Of a stretch of DNA of 64,000 bases, positions 52,501 through 59,999 are shown one piece after another (within the stretch, counting starts at the first letter, position 1; each line of letters begins with the position of its first letter). The position numbers were made by a program, and so were the translations under genes. The notes beneath the pieces are model-generated. The model searched no databases. It saw only the letters and a program-made list of their open reading frames with translations, and was not told the DNA's origin. The stretch comes from Prevotella sp. tc2-28. Lineage in GTDB: Bacteria > Bacteroidota > Bacteroidia > Bacteroidales > Bacteroidaceae. The stretch lies in the NCBI RefSeq assembly GCF_900107705.1, contig NZ_FNRE01000001.1, forward strand, positions 310,001 to 374,000. Reading direction: 5' to 3'.

Positions 52501-53283
52501 CGAGTAGAGCATACGCGTCGGATCGTCCAAGTCCTTACCTGTCGCCAAGCAGAGCAGGTGATCGTGAGCCTCAGCATTCTCCTGGTCTACGAAATGGGCA
52601 TCATTGGTACAAACCAGTTTGATGCCATACTCGTGAGCCAGCTCAATCAGCACCTTGTTAGCCTTCTCCTGCAGGGGGAACGTTTCACGGTTGGCACGGA
52701 TAGTGGGATCCTTTACCTCATGGCGCTGCAGTTCCAAGTAATAATCATCACCGAACACACGATGATACCATTCAATGGCCTCGCGGGCTCCTTCTATGTC
52801 GCCGTTCAGAATTTTCTTGGGCACCTCTCCAGCGATACATGCCGAACAGACGATGAGTCCTTCATGGTATTTCTCCAAGTCTTCACGGTCCGTACGTGGA
52901 CGCATATAGAAACCATCCACCCACGAGCGGCTCACCAGTTTGATGAGGTTCTTATATCCATGATAGTTCTTGGCCAACACGATTAGGTGGTAACCACCTT
53001 GGTGTTTCTTGTCATCCTTGAGTGACTTCGAACCATAGCGTGACACATACATCTCGCAGCCGAAGATAGGAACAAACGGCGGCAGTCCTTCCTTCTTGCG
53101 TCCTTTATTGACACCACCCACATAGTCATGAAATTCCTTTATACCGAACATATCACCATGATCGGTAATTGCCATGCCGCGCATGCCATTGGCAACAGCT
53201 TTGTCTACCAGCCGTTTGATACTCGACTGACCATCCAGGATGGAGTAATAAGTATGTACATGTAAGTGAATAAAATCTTCCAT
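49561..53283 (-). CDS. dnaE: DNA polymerase III alpha subunit
   Basis: The replicative polymerase, 1240 residues. It has the PHP domain (HLHVHTYYSILDG), the palm with catalytic aspartates (PDIDTDFDDDGR, near residue 420), the fingers (NALYRPGPM, YGITVYQEQVM, FNKSHAACYSWVAFQTAYLK), a helix-hairpin-helix region, and a C-terminal OB-fold that meets single-stranded DNA. The frame runs 30 codons further up, but the start at 53283 places the PHP motif at the usual distance, and the promoter at 53302-53333 lies before it. It is DnaE1 type, not PolC. Confidence 0.96.
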   Translation of the reverse strand: MEDFIHLHVHTYYSILDGQSSIKRLVDKAVANGMRGMAITDHGDMFGIKEFHDYVGGVNKGRKKEGLPPFVPIFGCEMYVSRYGSKSLKDDKKHQGGYHLIVLAKNYHGYKNLIKLVSRSWVDGFYMRPRTDREDLEKYHEGLIVCSACIAGEVPKKILNGDIEGAREAIEWYHRVFGDDYYLELQRHEVKDPTIRANRETFPLQEKANKVLIELAHEYGIKLVCTNDAHFVDQENAEAHDHLLCLATGKDLDDPTRMLYSKQEWFKTREEMNEVFGDVPEALSNTLEILDKIEIYSIDHDPIMPFFPIPEDFGTEEKWREKFTEEDLFKEFTSDENGENQLPQEEGEKKIKKLGGYDKLYRIKFEADYLAKLAYEGAVRRYGSPLPKEVDDRVRFELHIMKTMGFPGYFLIVQDFINSARDELGVMVGPGRGSAAGSVVAYCLGITKIDPLKYDLLFERFLNPDRISLPDIDTDFDDDGRGRVLKWVEDKYGHENCAHIITYATMATKNSIKDVARVEKVPLNVTNALCKAIPDRLPDVDGKTPKMNLPNAIKAVKELQEAEASTDQALRNTIKYAKMLEGTVRGTGIHACGFIICRDPISDWVPVSTADDPDFKDVKTNCTQYDGHVIESTGLIKMDFLGLKTLSEMKECCAVIKQTRGIDVDLDNIPIDDPKTYELYQQGRTIGTFQFESAGMQKYLRELQPTVFEDLIAMNALYRPGPMGYIPQFIRRKHGEEPITYDIPVMEKYLKDTYGITVYQEQVMLLSRLLADFTRGESDALRKAMGKKKKDIVDAMKPKFIEGGKKNGHDPKVLEKIWSDWEAFASYAFNKSHAACYSWVAFQTAYLKANYPAEFMAAIMSRRRDQITEITKLMDECKAMGIATLGPDVNESYQKFGVNKKGEIRFGLAAIKGMGDGVAQAIIDEREANGPYKDIFDFVQRINFSSINRKAFESLALSGGFDSFGIRREDFFAQNTKGETFIDTIMRYGQTYQTEKQQAQTSLFGGFDDLEIQTPPLLKSEVRWSDIERLNKERELVGIYLSAHPLDEFKIVLDNLCNTRCEELADVDSLKDREDVIIGGIVTAVRTRFDKRGNPCGFVTLEDFKGSGELALFGEDWGRWSGMFTEGASVYITAKVQPRFQYSDIMSLKVQNIEYLQTVKDKAIDRITISLTTDLLNDAVVMELGELINESPGTTKLFFQLHDSTGKNHVLLRSASKSVDVKSSLIQYIEQTEALDYKIN

Positions 53284-53301
53284 TTTGTCTATTTTGAGGT
53301 T

Positions 53302-53333
53302 CAAAGATAAGGTTAAAACCCGAAATAACCAAA
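53302..53333 (-). promoter_or_regulatory. dnaE promoter
   Basis: On the minus strand TTTG (complement of 53330-53333) and TATCTTTG (complement of 53302-53309) are 20 nt apart and 18 nt before the start codon. The same gap holds the psd -7 box on the plus strand. Confidence 0.75.
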
Positions 53334-53403
53334 AAAATTCATAATTATTAAGGGCTAAATGTAAATTCTTCACTTTTAACTTTTCTCTTCACACTTTTTT
53401 TCG

Positions 53404-53411
53404 TACCTTTG
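53404..53411 (+). promoter_or_regulatory. -7 box of psd
   Basis: TACCTTTG lies 30 nt before the ATG at 53442; the -33 region is T-rich but has no clean TTTG. Confidence 0.55.
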
Positions 53412-53441
53412 CATCAACAATAAAACTACTGACACCATCTC

Positions 53442-54149
53442 ATGGGAGAAAGAATAAAGAAACTCAAGAAAATCAGAATACACCGCGAAGGCACTAGCGA
53501 ACTGTGGTATGCTGCCATCGCAATAATAGCTGTCAACCTGTTCTTTTGGTTCGTACTTAATGCCATCCATCCGTTGGCAAGGCATTTTGTGATGCCCATC
53601 ACCTTAGGCATCGGTGCATTCATCTGGCTGTCTATGCTCAACTTCTACCGCTGTCCTATCCGCTATTTCAATGGCGATACAGAAAAGTTAGTGGTAGCGC
53701 CTGCTGACGGTAAGATTGTCGTCATAGAGGACGTCGAGGAACATGAGTATTTCCACGACAAGCGACTCATGATCAGCATCTTCATGAGTCCGCTGAATGT
53801 ACATGCCAACTGGTTCCCCGTTGACGGCAAAGTGAAGTTTGTCCAGCATTTCAACGGCAACTACCACAAGGCATGGCTTCCGAAAGCCAGCGAGGAGAAC
53901 GAACATGCAGACATCATGATAGAGACCCCTGACGGTCAAGAGATATTGGTACGCCAGATAGCAGGAGCCATGGCTCGCCGTATCGTTACCTATGCCAAAG
54001 CTGACGAGGAATGCTACATCGACGAACACCTGGGATTCATCAAACTAGGTTCACGCGTTGATGTCTACCTGCCACTGACTGCCAAGGCCTGTGTAACCAT
54101 GGGACAACCCACAACAGGTGACCAAACCGTTATCGCCAAACTGGCATAA
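53442..54149 (+). CDS. psd: Phosphatidylserine decarboxylase proenzyme
   Basis: Psd makes phosphatidylethanolamine and creates its own pyruvoyl group by cleaving at Gly-Ser. The 235-residue product has two membrane helices near the N terminus (about 25-65), the APADGKIV and [11 protein letters not shown] blocks, and the self-cleavage site in [11 protein letters not shown] near residue 205. It is the short archaeal-type (PSD-A) form. The next gene, pssA, supplies its substrate and starts 27 bp later. Confidence 0.94.
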   Translation: MGERIKKLKKIRIHREGTSELWYAAIAIIAVNLFFWFVLNAIHPLARHFVMPITLGIGAFIWLSMLNFYRCPIRYFNGDTEKLVVAPADGKIVVIEDVEEHEYFHDKRLMISIFMSPLNVHANWFPVDGKVKFVQHFNGNYHKAWLPKASEENEHADIMIETPDGQEILVRQIAGAMARRIVTYAKADEECYIDEHLGFIKLGSRVDVYLPLTAKACVTMGQPTTGDQTVIAKLA

Positions 54150-54176
54150 TGTTCAACCTTCAATGTTCAATGTTTA

Positions 54177-54863
54177 ATGTTTAAGAAGCATATTCCCAAT
54201 AGCATTACGTGCCTGAATCTGATTTCAGGATGTATAGCTACCTACTGGGCTTTCCAAGGCGATGCCCAGCTGGCACTGCTCTTCATTGTCATCGGTGCTG
54301 TTTTCGACTTCTTCGATGGCATGGTGGCTCGTTTGCTGCATGTATCCTCTCCTATTGGCAAGGAACTTGACTCACTGGCTGACGACATCACCTTCGGCTT
54401 TGCACCCTCGGCCATCGTGTTCAACTTTCTCGTACCGCTCACCACTCACCTCTCACCGATTATCCCTTATTTGGCCTTCATCATGGCTGCTTTCTCAGCA
54501 CTGCGTCTGGCCAAATTCAACCTGGATAAGCGACAAGCCTTGGGATTCATCGGACTTCCCACACCTGCCAACGCCCTGTTTTGGGGGGCATTACTAGTAG
54601 GATTGGGGGAAGAGATTGCCACCCTACCCTATGCAGGCTATCTGATCCTGGCAGGCGTACTCATCAGCAGCTATCTGCTGGTATCCGAGATTCCCATGTT
54701 TGCTCTGAAATTCAAGTCATGGGGATGGCAAGGCAACGAAGTAAAGTATATCTTCTTGCTGACCTGCATTCCTCTGTTACTGCTGCTGGAGGTCAGCGGA
54801 CTGGCAGCCATCATCGCATGGTATGTCATTCTGTCAGTAGCCAATACCCAGCTCGCCAAATAA
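54177..54863 (+). CDS. pssA: CDP-diacylglycerol--serine O-phosphatidyltransferase
   Basis: PssA makes phosphatidylserine in the inner membrane. The 228-residue protein has the CDP-alcohol phosphotransferase motif D-x2-DG-x2-AR-x8-G-x3-D-x3-D, read here as DFFDGMVAR, then GKELDSLADD. About seven hydrophobic spans follow. It forms an operon with psd; the 27-bp gap holds short ATGTTYA repeats (54148-54180). Confidence 0.94.
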   Translation: MFKKHIPNSITCLNLISGCIATYWAFQGDAQLALLFIVIGAVFDFFDGMVARLLHVSSPIGKELDSLADDITFGFAPSAIVFNFLVPLTTHLSPIIPYLAFIMAAFSALRLAKFNLDKRQALGFIGLPTPANALFWGALLVGLGEEIATLPYAGYLILAGVLISSYLLVSEIPMFALKFKSWGWQGNEVKYIFLLTCIPLLLLLEVSGLAAIIAWYVILSVANTQLAK

Positions 54864-54893
54864 CAGCAAACCCAAATAACTAAAAACATCACT

Positions 54894-55238
54894 ATGATTA
54901 AAAGTATTCTTGGCTTCCTACTATTCATTTTCTGCCTCGGCGTCCTTATTGTGATGCTGACAGGAAGTTATATCCTCAAGAAATTCAAGGACTTACGTAA
55001 GGCTGCCGAGGATGCTGCCGAGCAACAAGCTTTCCGCTATCGTGAAGAGACAGGACGCCAGCGTCAGCAATACAGCACACGCAACACTCGACAGGCGCAA
55101 GGCGCACAGACAGAGCAGCCGCGTCAGACCACGATGGCTACCGGTGAGACCATCATAGACAATCGCCGCCAAGACCGTGAAAACAAGAAGATTTTCGACG
55201 ATTCTGACGGCGAATATGTAGAGTTCGAGGAAGCGTAA
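54894..55238 (+). CDS. DUF4834 family small membrane protein
   Basis: A 114-residue protein with one N-terminal membrane helix (about residues 5-28) and a basic, Gln/Arg-rich, low-complexity cytoplasmic tail ending in an acidic motif (FDDSDGEYVEFEE). It fits DUF4834, a Bacteroidetes family of unknown role. It follows pssA by 30 bp. Its stop codon touches that of pyrH on the other strand (TAATTA). Confidence 0.75.
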   Translation: MIKSILGFLLFIFCLGVLIVMLTGSYILKKFKDLRKAAEDAAEQQAFRYREETGRQRQQYSTRNTRQAQGAQTEQPRQTTMATGETIIDNRRQDRENKKIFDDSDGEYVEFEEA

Positions 55239-55949
55239 TTAATTACGTACTAGCGTACCGATTTCCTCACCATCCATTACTTTCTTTAAGTTACCAACCA
55301 CATCCATGTTAAAGACATAGATGGGCAGGTTGTTGTCCTGACACATACAGATGGCGGTCAGGTCCATGACTTTCAGTCCGCGTGCCAGCACTTCCTTGTA
55401 AGTGATGACATCGAACTTCGTAGCTGTGGGATCCTTCTCAGGGTCTGCCGTATAAATGCCATCCACACGCGTACCCTTCAGCATCACGTCGGCTTCAATC
55501 TCGATACCACGCAGACTCGAACCGGTGTCTGTCGTAAAGTAAGGCGAGCCCGTTCCTGCCGAGAAAATGCACACATAGCCAGCCTCCATTGCTTCGATAG
55601 CTTTCCACTTGGTATAGAACTCACCGATAGGCTCCATGCGGATAGCCGTCAGCACCTTGTTTTTCACACCGATGGCACCCAAAGCAGACGACAAGGCCAG
55701 CGAGTTGATAACCGTAGCACACATGCCCATCTGGTCGCCCTTCACACGGTCGAAGCCTTTCTGCGATCCACTCAGTCCGCGGAAGATATTACCACCACCA
55801 ATGACGATGCCTATCTGGACACCCATCTCACTCACTTCCTTAATCTGACGTGCATAGTCACTCAAGCGTTCAGGATCAATGCCGTAGCCTTGCTTACCCA
55901 TCAGGCTCTCGCCCGATAACTTCAATAGAATTCTTTTAAATCTTGCCAT
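55239..55949 (-). CDS. pyrH: UMP kinase
   Basis: PyrH phosphorylates UMP to UDP. The 236-residue product belongs to the amino acid kinase fold, with LLKLSGESLMG at the start, VIGGGNIFRG, DQMGMCATVINSLAL, and GTGSPYFTTDTGSSLR near the phosphate-binding site. It is normal in length. It converges with the DUF4834 gene with no spacer. Confidence 0.95.
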   Translation of the reverse strand: MARFKRILLKLSGESLMGKQGYGIDPERLSDYARQIKEVSEMGVQIGIVIGGGNIFRGLSGSQKGFDRVKGDQMGMCATVINSLALSSALGAIGVKNKVLTAIRMEPIGEFYTKWKAIEAMEAGYVCIFSAGTGSPYFTTDTGSSLRGIEIEADVMLKGTRVDGIYTADPEKDPTATKFDVITYKEVLARGLKVMDLTAICMCQDNNLPIYVFNMDVVGNLKKVMDGEEIGTLVRN

Positions 55950-56003
55950 AGTTTTCTTTTAATATTTAGACATTTCGATGTTTCGAGGATTCGAAGCCTC
56001 ATC

Positions 56004-56702
56004 TCAGATGAAGGTCACTTCCTTGAATGCATAACGGCGCATCTTACTTTCTTCGTCACATAATACTAGATGTCCGTCGTCCTCCACCGTTACCAGCTCA
56101 GCCATAAAGGCACCGTCGCGGTCTGCATAGGGATAGAATCCCTTGTGGCGGTACAGCATTGACAGATATTGATTCCTGACATCCTTTACCATATAATCAT
56201 CAAAGGCCCGCAAAATCTGATTCAGCAGTTGGTCACGATCGGTCTCATGCTCACAAATCTGCCATAACGACACCGGGTTGGGAGCATCACTATGAAACAC
56301 ACGCTGATTAACGTTCAGTCCCACACCGATGATACTATCCCTAATGACGCTGCCTTGAATGCGGTTCTCTATCAAGATACCACCTATTTTACCATCTCGC
56401 CAATAGATATCATTGGGCCATTTAATGCTCAGGTCGCCGATGTATTGTCCCAAGGTCTCACAGATAGCCAGCGACACAACCATTGATAGATGGAATTGTT
56501 TTGTCACCGGCACCTGCTGAGGATGTATCAGCATGGAGAACAGCAGGTTTTTCCCTCGCTCACTCTCCCAATGGTTTGTGCCGCAACCTCTTCCGGCTGT
56601 CTGGAAATCTGCCCATACCACCACATCATCCTCCCCGCCCTGCTCACGAAGCCAGCGGTTGGTAGAATCCGTCTCGTCAATATGAATGATTTTCCATTCC
56701 AT
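56004..56702 (-). CDS. birA: Biotin--[acetyl-CoA-carboxylase] ligase
   Basis: The 232-residue enzyme attaches biotin to carboxylases. It has the catalytic blocks STNRWLREQ, FQTAGRGCGTNHWESERGKNL (biotinyl-AMP loop, read GRGCG instead of GRGRR), KWPNDIYW and GGILIE, and GVGLNVNQ. It lacks the N-terminal DNA-binding domain of E. coli BirA, so it is not itself a repressor. The start codon is 4 nt from its -7 box and the gene diverges from tadA. Confidence 0.93.
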   Translation of the reverse strand: MEWKIIHIDETDSTNRWLREQGGEDDVVVWADFQTAGRGCGTNHWESERGKNLLFSMLIHPQQVPVTKQFHLSMVVSLAICETLGQYIGDLSIKWPNDIYWRDGKIGGILIENRIQGSVIRDSIIGVGLNVNQRVFHSDAPNPVSLWQICEHETDRDQLLNQILRAFDDYMVKDVRNQYLSMLYRHKGFYPYADRDGAFMAELVTVEDDGHLVLCDEESKMRRYAFKEVTFI

Positions 56703-56706
56703 GTTG

Positions 56707-56736
56707 CAAAAGTACGAAATATTTTTCGTAATTTTG
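56707..56736. promoter_or_regulatory. Symmetrical divergent promoters of birA and tadA
   Basis: The minus-strand -7 box TACTTTTG (complement of 56707-56714) and the plus-strand -7 box TAATTTTG (56729-56736) face away from each other. The 38-bp gap is an imperfect palindrome (about 14 of 16 positions pair). Each box ends 4 nt from its start codon, so both mRNAs should be leaderless. Confidence 0.6.
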
Positions 56737-56740
56737 CATT

Positions 56741-57184
56741 ATGGAACAACAAAATAAAGACGAACAGTATATGCGCAAGGCACTTGCCGAGGCGCAGCAA
56801 GCCTTTGACGAGGGAGAAATCCCCATTGGAGCTGTAGTGGTCTGTCAGGACCATATCATTGCACGAGCCCACAACCTGACCGAAACGCTGCACGACGTGA
56901 CAGCTCATGCCGAGATGCAGGCAATCACCGCTGCTGCCAACGAGTTAGGCGGCAAGTATCTGACCGACTGCACGCTCTATGTTACCGTGGAACCCTGCAC
57001 GATGTGTGCCGGAGCTTTAGGATGGAGCCAGATACCCCGCATCGTCTATGGCTGTCGCGACGAGAAAAGAGGCTACCACGACTATGCACCTCACGCCTTA
57101 CACCCTAAATGCACAGTGACTGCCGGCATCTTGGAAGAGGAATGCAGACAGCTGATGCAAGAGTTCTTCAAACAAAAACGGTAG
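56741..57184 (+). CDS. tadA: tRNA adenosine deaminase (TadA type)
   Basis: The 147-residue zinc deaminase has the His-Ala-Glu motif HAE (His56, Glu58) and PCTMC (Cys86, Cys89). It most likely makes inosine at position 34 of tRNA-Arg(ACG); guanine or other deaminases share the fold but the GALGWSQIPRIVYGCRDEKRG segment fits TadA. It diverges from birA with a 38-bp gap. The stop codon is inside the following terminator. Confidence 0.9.
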   Translation: MEQQNKDEQYMRKALAEAQQAFDEGEIPIGAVVVCQDHIIARAHNLTETLHDVTAHAEMQAITAAANELGGKYLTDCTLYVTVEPCTMCAGALGWSQIPRIVYGCRDEKRGYHDYAPHALHPKCTVTAGILEEECRQLMQEFFKQKR

Positions 57185-57202
57185 GCTTTCGTGTGCCTAC
57201 CG
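57179..57202. terminator. Terminator between tadA and the M6 protease gene
   Basis: CGGTAGGC pairs with GCCTACCG around an 8-nt loop, with CTCATTTT after it. The stem contains the tadA stop codon and lies just after the converging M6 gene stop. Confidence 0.65.
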
Positions 57203-57208
57203 CTCATT

Positions 57209-59701
57209 TTATCTTACGATTATTTTCTTTACATCGTTGCCCTGCTTGCGGATGAGCAACCCCTTCGTCTGTCCGTTCACCTCACGGCCTTGCAGATCGT
57301 AGTATCTGACATGGTCGTTATCATTTGTCTTGGTTTCGATTTCCCGGATACCCGTAGCAGTAAAGACTAACTTAGCCTCGTCGGTCCAGGGCGAATAGAC
57401 ATTATCATTATTCTTTGCACGAATACGGTAGAAATAGTTGACGCCAGCCTCCATATTATTAAAGGTAATGCTATTCGTCATTGTATTCAAAGGCTCCGTA
57501 GAGGGTACCCGTCTAGAGACTGCAGAAGGAGAACTGCCATCAAGTCCCAGTCTTCCTAACGTCCAGAACCCATCATAGATAGCCAGATAGTTCAAGTACA
57601 TCTGGTCATAGGGATATACCATCAAGGCAAAATTATCGAGGGTAATGCCTTCTAAATAAAGAGCTTGTTTGGCATTGCCTGACACCATGAAGTTTCTTTG
57701 AGTTCCTGGAGTATAATTGCTTACATTCTTTTTTCTTTGATATACCTGGAAATGCCCGCTGACGTCATCTTCTACTTCCTCTGCCCCCATGACTACCGTA
57801 ATGCTTTTCGTGGAGGGTGCCGTCATGTCTGGCGTTAAAACATAACTGTCATAATTCGAAGTACCCACCAGCAAACCCTTGGGCGAAGTGAACAGTTTCT
57901 GTCCTTTCCAGTCATTCAATCCATACGAAGCCAGATTCTCACTGATATCAATAATTCCTGTCCTAGACGTCTTACAACCGCTAAAATCACACTCTAGCAG
58001 TCGAGCCTGCGCAATATCAGCGTCCTTTATCCGCATGAACTCGACCTCATAGCCTGTAGCTCCGTCCACCGCAGGCCACGTAAGGGTTAAAGTATTCTCT
58101 GTAGTCTGCGTCGTGGAATTATTCACATCAGGCTTGGCAAGTTGTTGTCCACACGCATCGAACGAGATTGTCATGGCCTGCTCATCCTCCATGATATGGT
58201 CGATAGCCTTGTTCATTAACTTGCTGCCGTCACTATTCACATGGAAGAGTGTTGCCGCTGGCGTCGTGAAATTAGTCAGCATCGTATTTTTACTGGCACC
58301 GGGATAAGGATCACCAGAGAGACTGTAAACATTATCATCATTATATTCGTTATCAGCAGCAACAACCCGCACGCGCTCATGCCCATTTTCTGCATTCACC
58401 TTATTCTTAGACCACACATTGGCATCATAGTCAACATGTAACACCAGCAACCCGTGACCATACAATCCCTGGTCGAAACCTACAGGCTGACGGTTCTCCA
58501 ACAAGTAATACTCGCCATTAATACCTTTTTCCTTGGCATCGTTGTATATCACATAAGCCTCCGCTTTTTGAGTCAGCGGTTTCATATTCGTCACCGTGAC
58601 AGGAGCATTCAACTCCACAGGCGTCAACCATCTGGAGAACCAGCGCTCATACGAGGTATAGCCGGCAGGAACACAGGAATCATCGTTATAACTACCCAGG
58701 CACATCACATCCCAACGGCTCGTTCCGTAGTTGTCTCCCTCATCTGATGTGTCATACATATCGGGCAATCCCATGCAATGCGAGAACTCATGGCAAGCCG
58801 TACCGATACCATCCAAGATTCCAGGATTGTCATTACCGTCACCTCTCAACTCAGAAGAGCAAGCATACTGGTCTATCTTTACATTGTCGTATCTACGAGC
58901 TTTCTCACTATTAGCACTTAAATACCACTCATGGGGCCATATCGTGTTTTCATCAGCACCCTGAGACTGTGCATAGCCGGCATAGATGACAAACACCTGG
59001 TCAACATTCCCGTCCTTATCCCAGTCGTATTTCGAGAAGTCTACTCCTGCGGCTTCAGCAGCATCTATTGCCTCACCCACCATCTCTGCGGGACGCAAGT
59101 CATTATTTATAATCTTACCGCTGTTATCCTTCTCAGGTTCACCATAGTAAGCCATTTTTTTGCTCAGCGTATAAGGTCCGTACACATCGAAATCGATGGT
59201 CAGCTGGTCGTAACTCTGCTCTTTGAAATAGTCACGCACAGAGCCTTTCATACCCGCATTGCTATAACCTACCTGATTAAAAAAGTTAGTAAAGGTCGTA
59301 TTAGGGTTGTTCGTGACAAACTTCACATCCTGAAACTGCACAAGAAGAACCAGGCCGCGATGATTTCCCGTTGTCACTGAGGAAGGAACACCCACACGAC
59401 GAGAAGCACGGTTAGCGAGCATCTCCTCGTCAAAACGCAGACGTTGCTGTTTGTTGGCAGTCCACACCTCGCGCACCTCCTCCTTCGTCATCTCCTGGAA
59501 TCGGCCATTTACCACCTGACCCAACCTGCCCTGTGCATCCGCATAATACGTGAAATGCTCATCGCCCTTGAGCGTCATCTCAACTGTAGTGCCATTAGCC
59601 AAGGTTACCTTCTTCTTCAATCCTGGCTTAGCAGGAACGGCCCATATCGCTGTGCTCACCAGCATCAGAGCCACCAACGTCATAATCTGTTTTCTATTCA
59701 T
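57209..59701 (-). CDS. M6 family metalloprotease with type IX sorting tail
   Basis: The 830-residue secreted protease starts with a signal peptide (MNRKQIMTLVALMLVSTAIWA), has a prodomain-like region, then an M6/InhA-like catalytic domain with the zinc motif HEFSHCMGLPD (near residues 302-312). One or two fibronectin-III-like segments follow (TLTLTWPAVDGATGYEVEF; YFYRIRAKN). The last 45 residues (YYDLQGREV ... GLLIRKQGNDVKKIIV) are a type A type IX secretion sorting domain, which is cleaved when cargo is attached to or released from the surface. A -7 box (TATCTTTG, minus) lies at 59722-59729. Confidence 0.88.
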   Translation of the reverse strand: MNRKQIMTLVALMLVSTAIWAVPAKPGLKKKVTLANGTTVEMTLKGDEHFTYYADAQGRLGQVVNGRFQEMTKEEVREVWTANKQQRLRFDEEMLANRASRRVGVPSSVTTGNHRGLVLLVQFQDVKFVTNNPNTTFTNFFNQVGYSNAGMKGSVRDYFKEQSYDQLTIDFDVYGPYTLSKKMAYYGEPEKDNSGKIINNDLRPAEMVGEAIDAAEAAGVDFSKYDWDKDGNVDQVFVIYAGYAQSQGADENTIWPHEWYLSANSEKARRYDNVKIDQYACSSELRGDGNDNPGILDGIGTACHEFSHCMGLPDMYDTSDEGDNYGTSRWDVMCLGSYNDDSCVPAGYTSYERWFSRWLTPVELNAPVTVTNMKPLTQKAEAYVIYNDAKEKGINGEYYLLENRQPVGFDQGLYGHGLLVLHVDYDANVWSKNKVNAENGHERVRVVAADNEYNDDNVYSLSGDPYPGASKNTMLTNFTTPAATLFHVNSDGSKLMNKAIDHIMEDEQAMTISFDACGQQLAKPDVNNSTTQTTENTLTLTWPAVDGATGYEVEFMRIKDADIAQARLLECDFSGCKTSRTGIIDISENLASYGLNDWKGQKLFTSPKGLLVGTSNYDSYVLTPDMTAPSTKSITVVMGAEEVEDDVSGHFQVYQRKKNVSNYTPGTQRNFMVSGNAKQALYLEGITLDNFALMVYPYDQMYLNYLAIYDGFWTLGRLGLDGSSPSAVSRRVPSTEPLNTMTNSITFNNMEAGVNYFYRIRAKNNDNVYSPWTDEAKLVFTATGIREIETKTNDNDHVRYYDLQGREVNGQTKGLLIRKQGNDVKKIIVR

Positions 59702-59721
59702 ATCACATGTAGTCTTTTGTG

Positions 59722-59729
59722 CAAAGATA
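59722..59729 (-). promoter_or_regulatory. -7 box of the M6 protease gene
   Basis: TATCTTTG on the minus strand, 20 nt before the start codon; the -33 match is poor. Confidence 0.5.
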
Positions 59730-59770
59730 CAACTTTATTCCGAAAGCGCCATACTTTTAATCAAGAAAAA

Positions 59771-59925
59771 CAATAAGGTACGCTTATCATCCAATAAGGG
59801 CAGGTTATTTGACAATAAGGCAGGGTTATTTGACAATAAGGGCAGGTTATTGCCAAATACTCTTGGAGTAAAAAAAATTTCTTTCGGAGTATTTTGATTT
59901 CTATTCGGAGTATTGGGAGCTGCGC
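59771..59925. repeat. 21-bp periodic repeats, seven-residue period
   Basis: Four tandem 21-bp units at 59771, 59792, 59813 and 59834 all begin CAATAAGG; the middle ones continue with a GCAGGTTATT-like end. From about 59863, TTCGGAGTATT-type units recur near the same 21-bp spacing. A minus-strand open frame of 65 codons through the region has a seven-residue period. The 59702-59999 gap otherwise holds the M6 promoter and a terminator. Confidence 0.65.
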
Positions 59926-59937
59926 TTTTCATAATAA

Positions 59938-59973
59938 AAGAAGCAGGGTAAGAATGAAAATCCTTCCCTGCTT
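59938..59973 (-). terminator. Terminator of the SusD-C10-fimbrillin operon
   Basis: On the minus strand AAGCAGGG pairs with CCCTGCTT, followed by CTTTTATT. It lies about 30 bp after the fimbrillin stop. Confidence 0.7.
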
Positions 59974-59999
59974 TCTGAAAACAATAAGTCAGAAAATTA

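Noticed and set aside
59735..59932. 65-codon minus-strand frame in the 21-bp repeats as a real gene
   Set aside because: No signal, promoter or family supports translation; the open frame follows from the 21-bp period. Reported as a repeat instead.
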